A stretch of 64,000 bases of DNA from Cephalopachus bancanus (Eukaryota > Chordata > Mammalia > Primates > Tarsiidae). The DNA is taken from assembly GCA_027257055.1 (NCBI GenBank), contig JAPVLO010000233.1:2108001-2172000 (forward strand). The letters run 5' to 3'. A program made the translations under genes and the position numbers. The notes beneath the pieces were generated by a model that was not told where the DNA came from, searched no databases, and saw only the letters and a list, made by a program, of their open reading frames with translations. This document shows, piece after piece, positions 58,950 through 64,000 of the stretch (within the stretch, counting starts at the first letter, position 1; each line of letters opens with the position of its first letter).

Positions 58950-59240
58950 GGGCAGGCACGGTGGCTCACACCTGTAAACCCAACACTTTGGGAGGCAGGG
59001 ATGAGAGGATTGCCTGAGCCCACGGGGTTAGAGATCAGCCTGGGCAACATGGCAAGACCTCATCTCTATAATAAATCAAAAAATTAGCAGGGCAAGATGG
59101 TGCACGTCTGTGGTTCCATCTCTTGGAAGGCTGAGGCGGAAGGATCACCTGAGCCCAGCAGGTCGAGGCTGCAGTGGCCATAAGAGTGCCACTGAACTCC
59201 AGCCTGGGTGACAGAGTGAGACTCCAACTCAAAAAAACAA
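58950..59240 (+). mobile_element. Alu dimer, tandem with the previous one
   Basis: GGGCAGGCACGGTGGCTCAC to GACTCCAACTCAAAAAAAC. Confidence 0.92.
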
Positions 59241-59803
59241 AAACAAACCCTAGTATCAATAGAGGAGTGAACAAAATGCACAGTTTCAAGGAATTCTGAG
59301 GGGTATTCTTACTCAGCGGGGACTCTGGAGGAGGGGTACGTGCCATCCTAGGACGACACACACTCAGGGACAATAAGCACATACCCTGGCCAAGTCCTGA
59401 GCAGGGGTTGGAACCTGGAGCAGGGTCCGTAGGTGGCCAACCTGGGACATCACTCCCCTCAGGCTCAACCTGGGCACAGGTGGGCCCAGCCCTGCAGCCA
59501 TTGCGCTCACAAGTCCCGGTTTCCCAGTGAAGAACTTCTTAAGAATTAACTTCTGCCCGCAATCAATCATGCCACGTGTCTCTGACTTTCCAGTTTAGAG
59601 AAGCAAGCGGGCCACCATGTCTGGGGCTCATGTTTGTCCTTTTAACCTCACTGGTGAAGAGACTTGATGTGGCGAGAAATTCTGCCTTGGGTAGAAGACA
59701 TCTGAGAGAGAGCAGTGCTACAGGAGGGGCAGGTTTTATTCCAGCTATAGGACTGAAAACCATTTTCAATGCAGCGAACCCACTCTGAAAAGCACAAACT
59801 AAC

Positions 59804-59933
59804 CTGTTTTGATACTGGTGTCCACACTGTGAACATTTGAAGTCCCAAGAAAAAGAAGAGAGAAAGAGCTTTTCAACGCGGGGGTCCATTTTCAAGAGCA
59901 AAGGAAATGCAAACACGGGGCTTTCCATGTCAC
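59804..59933 (-). CDS. USPL1: USPL1 exon with the first CxxC pair
   Basis: This 130-bp exon encodes DMESPVFAFPLLLKMDPRVE, then KLFLSSFSWDFKCSQCGHQY and QN. It is part of the peptidase domain and carries the CSQC half of the putative zinc-binding pairs. The acceptor is TTTTCGCAG ending at 59934 and the donor is GTTAGT at 59803-59798. The first two bases finish a codon from an exon outside the window; the last two begin the Arg codon completed at 54716. This is the most 5' USPL1 exon I could find. The exon with the nucleophilic Cys (in human, near a Trp-Leu-Asp-Cys motif) was looked for up to base 64000 and not seen. Confidence 0.92.
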
Positions 59934-60512
59934 CTGCGAAAAGAAAGGGAAGATTGTTTGTTGCTCATAATTAAAACAACTGTAAAAGGAAAGCGGAGCT
60001 CTGAACCGCTGTCTTCTCACTGTCTTTACAGCATGAGTAAGTCATTCACAGTTTGGGCGGGGGAAAATTCTAAAGCACTCTTCTAAAAATGTCCAGCAGA
60101 AAGATTTAATTATCACCACAGTCTCTTTCATTTTTCTTGGCGGACATTTATGAAAACCTCTTAAGGCAAAAAACAAGAAAGACTCATACTGTCTTCTCAG
60201 ATCTTTCCTGCTTTTCTCAGGAAAAAAAAAAAATCCTCAGAAATATAACAGCCTTAGAGTATATTAAAACAAAAATTATGTAAATGGCTTGCTACAAATA
60301 CAAAAAGAAGTTAACTGGTGAAAACACTATAGATTAATATCAGAATTGGGCAAAACCATTAAAACACCATTTCTATTCCAATTCTCTTGTTCCGTTTGGA
60401 CACAGCATAGCATACAGGGTTAAAGGACTGGCCTTGAATCTGTGGACTCTTCATCTACCACTTTTCTTAACCTTTTCTGTCTAATCCTTTTCTTATCTTA
60501 AACATTTATTTT

Positions 60513-60631
60513 TGGTAGAGACCAGATCTTGCTCCATTGCCCAGGCTGGTCTCCAACTCCTAACCTCAAGCAACCTTTCCACCTGGGCCTAAAGCACTAG
60601 GATTATAACTGTGAAACACTGCACAGCCTAA
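60513..60631 (-). mobile_element. Alu monomer, old
   Basis: GGTAGAGACCAGATCTTGCT to AACACTGCACAGCC. Confidence 0.78.
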
Positions 60632-61248
60632 TCCCTTCCTTTAACAATTAGATCTCAACAACTTTAGGGCTAGACGAGATCTGGGTTTTGTCATTACAAT
60701 AAAAACTGAACAGTGAATGCGGCTTCTAACTCTGAGATCAGCAAGCTAAGTTAAGGAGGAGGATTCATATTCTTCTTACGTTCCTTCCTCCAACTGGTTC
60801 CTCTCTCTCCTTCCTATCCTCAGAGGAACTTAGATGCTCCCTTACTAATTTGGCCCCAGAGAAACTCTAGCTCCTTCCATCCCATTCTCTCCCTTCCCCC
60901 AGACACAGCCTCACTTTCCTGGTTCATTCTTCCCCAGGGCCTGGAACTCCAGTTGCCTGGACCACAGCCAGGAACAGTCAGCCTGGCAGGACCCCAAGGC
61001 AGACAGTAGGTGTTACTGCCTAAGCACATTCTATAAATGTCCGCAGTTACAAAGGCTATTTTAATAGTCACCTTTGTGGTTTAGTCCTACTGCTATTTTT
61101 GTATCAAAACATGAAACCAAAACAAATGGTTTTCACAAATAGAAATCAATCTCCTAGAAATGAAAATACACAACACCGTATACGTAAACAGCAGGCAGTA
61201 CAGCACAACTTTGTAATGAGTCATCAGCCTTTAAAAGCTTACACTAAG

Positions 61249-61412
61249 CCAGGCACAGTGGCTCACGCCTGTAATCCCAGCACTTTGGGAGGCGGAGGCA
61301 AGAGGATTGCCTGAGCCCAGGAAGTCGAGGCTGTGGTGGCCATGAGCATGCTACTGCACTCCAGCCAGGGCAACAGAGTGAGATTGTGCAACTCAAAAAA
61401 AAAAAAAAAAAG
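61249..61412 (+). mobile_element. Alu with internal deletion
   Basis: The left-arm head runs to TTGCCTGAGCCCAGGAA and continues as right-arm GTCGAGGCTGTGGTGG. The middle (about 120 bp) is missing. AAAAGCTTAC flanks both sides. Confidence 0.92.
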
Positions 61413-62101
61413 CTTACTCTATTGTAGCTACATAGTAATTAGCAAAAAAATGTGCATTTCACAATGACAACATACACTCTTCAGGTCTAAAATACAATAA
61501 AGTTCTCAAGTGAATCAGAATATCCTGAAATCTCAAAACACAGTTAAGTAAGTTCTACGATTACAGATCATTTCAGCTCATTTATATAGCTCCTAAATTG
61601 AACTGAATTATTTTTCCTCTGATTACAAAGTTTATGGATACTAAGTATAAAGAGATCACATTCCAATGCCTAATTTTCCCTTGTATAATCCTCTGCCTAG
61701 ATGAGTTCAGTGGTCTCTGAACTCTGACTCCCCACCCTAACCTCTAACCTCATGTGTGCACATCCCTAAAATACCCTCACTTGTCATGATACAAGCCTTT
61801 CAGTGGCTCTTGGCTAACTAGTTATTCACATTTTCTCCCTTGGTTAATTGCTCATTAAATGCTTTCTGGCCACTTTTCTATCAGGTTGTCTACCTTTTTT
61901 TGACTAACATAAAAGAGTTCTTTATAAGGTATCCTGAATATTATTTCTTTGTTTTATTGTTGCCCCAAAGTTTTAAACCTCAATGTAATCCGATTTACCA
62001 ATCTTGATAATTTTAAAGAAAATTTCCCCCAGTCTGAAGTGATAGAGATATTCACCTATATTTTCTCCTGATGTTTTATAACTGCCTTTCACATCTAGGA
62101 C

Positions 62102-62406
62102 TTTTTTTTTTTTTTTTTTTTGGAGTTGGAGTCTCACTCTGTCGCCCAGGCAGGAGTGCAGTGGCACACTCTCAGCCACCGCAGTCTTGACTGGCTGGAT
62201 TCTGGCAATCCTTCTGCCTCAGCCTTCCAAGTAGCTGGAACCACAGGCAGGTGCCACCACGCCCAGCTAATTTTTTTGATTGATTGTAGAGATGAGGTCT
62301 TGCCAAGTTATCCAGGCTGGTCTCGAACCCGCGGGCTCAAGCAATCCTCTCACCTCAGCCTCCCCAGGTGCTGGAATTACAGGCACGAGCCACTGCGCCT
62401 GGCTGA
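62102..62406 (-). mobile_element. Alu dimer
   Basis: Poly-T, GGAGTTGGAGTCTCACTCTG to CACTGCGCCTGGCTGACG. Confidence 0.93.
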
Positions 62407-63379
62407 CGTGTAGGTCTTTGAACATGCTGAAGTTTCTTTCTGACGATGGTGTGAAGTGGGAATCCAGGCTTCCCCCAGCACCATGTACCTGATACCTTTC
62501 CCTTCTCCACTCATCTGCACCACTGCCTCCATCGCAGTAGGAAGCTGCCAAAGGAGGCACTTCTGATCTCGGCTCGACACTGTTCGACCTGTGTGGCTTC
62601 ACACCACACACAATACGCAGAGGAACTGACTCTCTAGACTCACATAAATAAGCAGAAACCACAGCAATATTAGTTTTGGCTTTAAAACAATACAGACACT
62701 GAAGGGAAAGAAAACACCAAACTGAAGAGAGTCGGTACCTCTGTGGGGACATAAGGAAAGACTAGGGAACGGTACACAGGGGACTTCAGCTGCACTTGCA
62801 ATGTTTTATTTCTTAAACTGCAGGGAGGGAGAGCAAAAAAAAACAGCGTGTTTTCAAGAACACGGAGAAAATAATAAAGACACTGAATGTAAAAGCAGAA
62901 TCGGTTGGCACAGATTCTGCTTCCATGTCTCCAGTACTTGAAAATAAATGTTAATGTTCAGAATGTCAACAAACAGGCTTCAAAGTGCTCTCTGGAACAA
63001 GGATTCGGTTTCATTAGTGAGACCTTGAGCTCTGATACTGCACAGATCGCTGTTGAATTGGCAGCACAAACAAGAAGAACCCTGCTACGGAAAGAGCCTC
63101 TTGCTTGCCCAACTGCTACGATGACAAAGAATCATCATTTACAAACTCCTTCTCAGTTACACAGAAGGCCATGCCCAAGGTGGTGATGGGAGCACAAGAT
63201 GCAACCTCAGTCCAGACAGAATTCTCAGGAACAGGAAGGGCAGTGGGATCAGACTGGGGAGAAACTGTTCTTTCAACTGGAACCTGGTATAGAGATCCTG
63301 AGCCACATAGCTCAGGTAACTGGAGGAGGGAGACGACACATGCTCAACGCAACACGAAAACCTGCAGTCTCGTCACTAG

Positions 63380-63580
63380 GGACCTTATGGAAAAGGCTTC
63401 TGACATGAGTATTCACCCAACAGATCAGTGGTTAGTCGAGCCATGGAAGGAGCCCTGTGAAGGTGTTGAGGGTGGCAGAACTGTCCCATGTCGTGATCAT
63501 GGTGATGGTTACACAACTGCCCACATTTACAAAGGGCTTTACTACACGTAAATTATATTTCGATTAAAAGTAAACAGAAG
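63380..63580 (+). mobile_element. Old L1 (L1M-type) 3' end
   Basis: GTGATGGTTACACAACTGCC and CACGTAAATTATATTTCGAT fit the L1M 3' terminus. The 5' limit is unclear. Confidence 0.55.
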
Positions 63581-63696
63581 ATTGATTCCATCTAAGATCC
63601 TACCTGATGATACATTACAACAGTTCTTTAGACCTAGCAGAGGCAATGCCAGAGATCTGACACATGGAAAATCAGATTATTATAAGAACAGAGTAA

Positions 63697-64000
<304 letters not shown>

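Noticed and set aside
62267..62752. 161-codon minus frame suspected to be a USPL1 exon
   Set aside because: The product does not match USPL1 and the C-terminal third is Alu-derived. The CCCACAG-like acceptor near 62745 has no partner.

Overview
This is a stretch of primate nuclear genome. It has about 65 Alu copies (both monomeric and dimeric), L1 3' ends, MIR, a 7SL pseudogene, mariner DNA transposons and only one recognisable protein gene. The Alus are neither the anthropoid AluS/AluY type nor the strepsirrhine type (no lemur-style middle spacer or right arm). Most share a private set of changes: a left arm ending in 'ctacaataaatcaaaaa', a right arm with 'gagcccagcaggtcgaggctg', and a tail beginning 'gactccaactca'. 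By exclusion I favour a tarsier. This rests on remembered consensus sequences, not on a search.

Right third (about 41.4-64 kb): the 3' half of USPL1 on the minus strand. Four coding exons were placed by splice sites and reading phase: 59933-59804, 54716-54591, 48130-47973 and 44154-42317. They join in frame (phases 2, 2, 1) to give the last 749 residues. These include the two CxxC pairs, the catalytic His and Asp of this SUMO-isopeptidase domain, and the long low-complexity C-terminal tail. The exon with the nucleophilic Cys and the promoter must lie beyond base 64000.

Middle (about 25.6-29.5 kb): a CpG island holds an intact tRNA-Asn(GTT) gene with good A and B boxes and a T-run terminator, transcribed away from USPL1's 3' end. 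A minus-strand solo-LTR-like element follows, and then a second GC-rich, CpG-rich block (about 28.75-29.48 kb) with no recognisable gene. That block carries a perfect 29-bp tandem duplication with an ETS-type motif and a CRE-like palindrome. From memory, human 13q12.3 has a tRNA-Asn between USPL1 and ALOX5AP, so the tRNA and USPL1 look syntenic. ALOX5AP itself was not found and probably lies beyond the left edge.

Left part (1-25.6 kb) and 29.5-41.4 kb: intergenic DNA dominated by Alus. It also holds short mariner deletion derivatives, LTR fragments, L1 3' ends, a duplicated MIR-containing segment and microsatellites. Most open frames here are Alu- or GC-driven and are not annotated as genes. 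I found no rRNA, CRISPR array or clearly novel multigene system. The most interesting leads are regulatory (the orphan GC island), transposon-related (a roughly 575-bp mariner family; a young Alu subfamily whose B box sits in a tRNA T-arm-like hairpin) and one decayed coding-like relic in a USPL1 intron.
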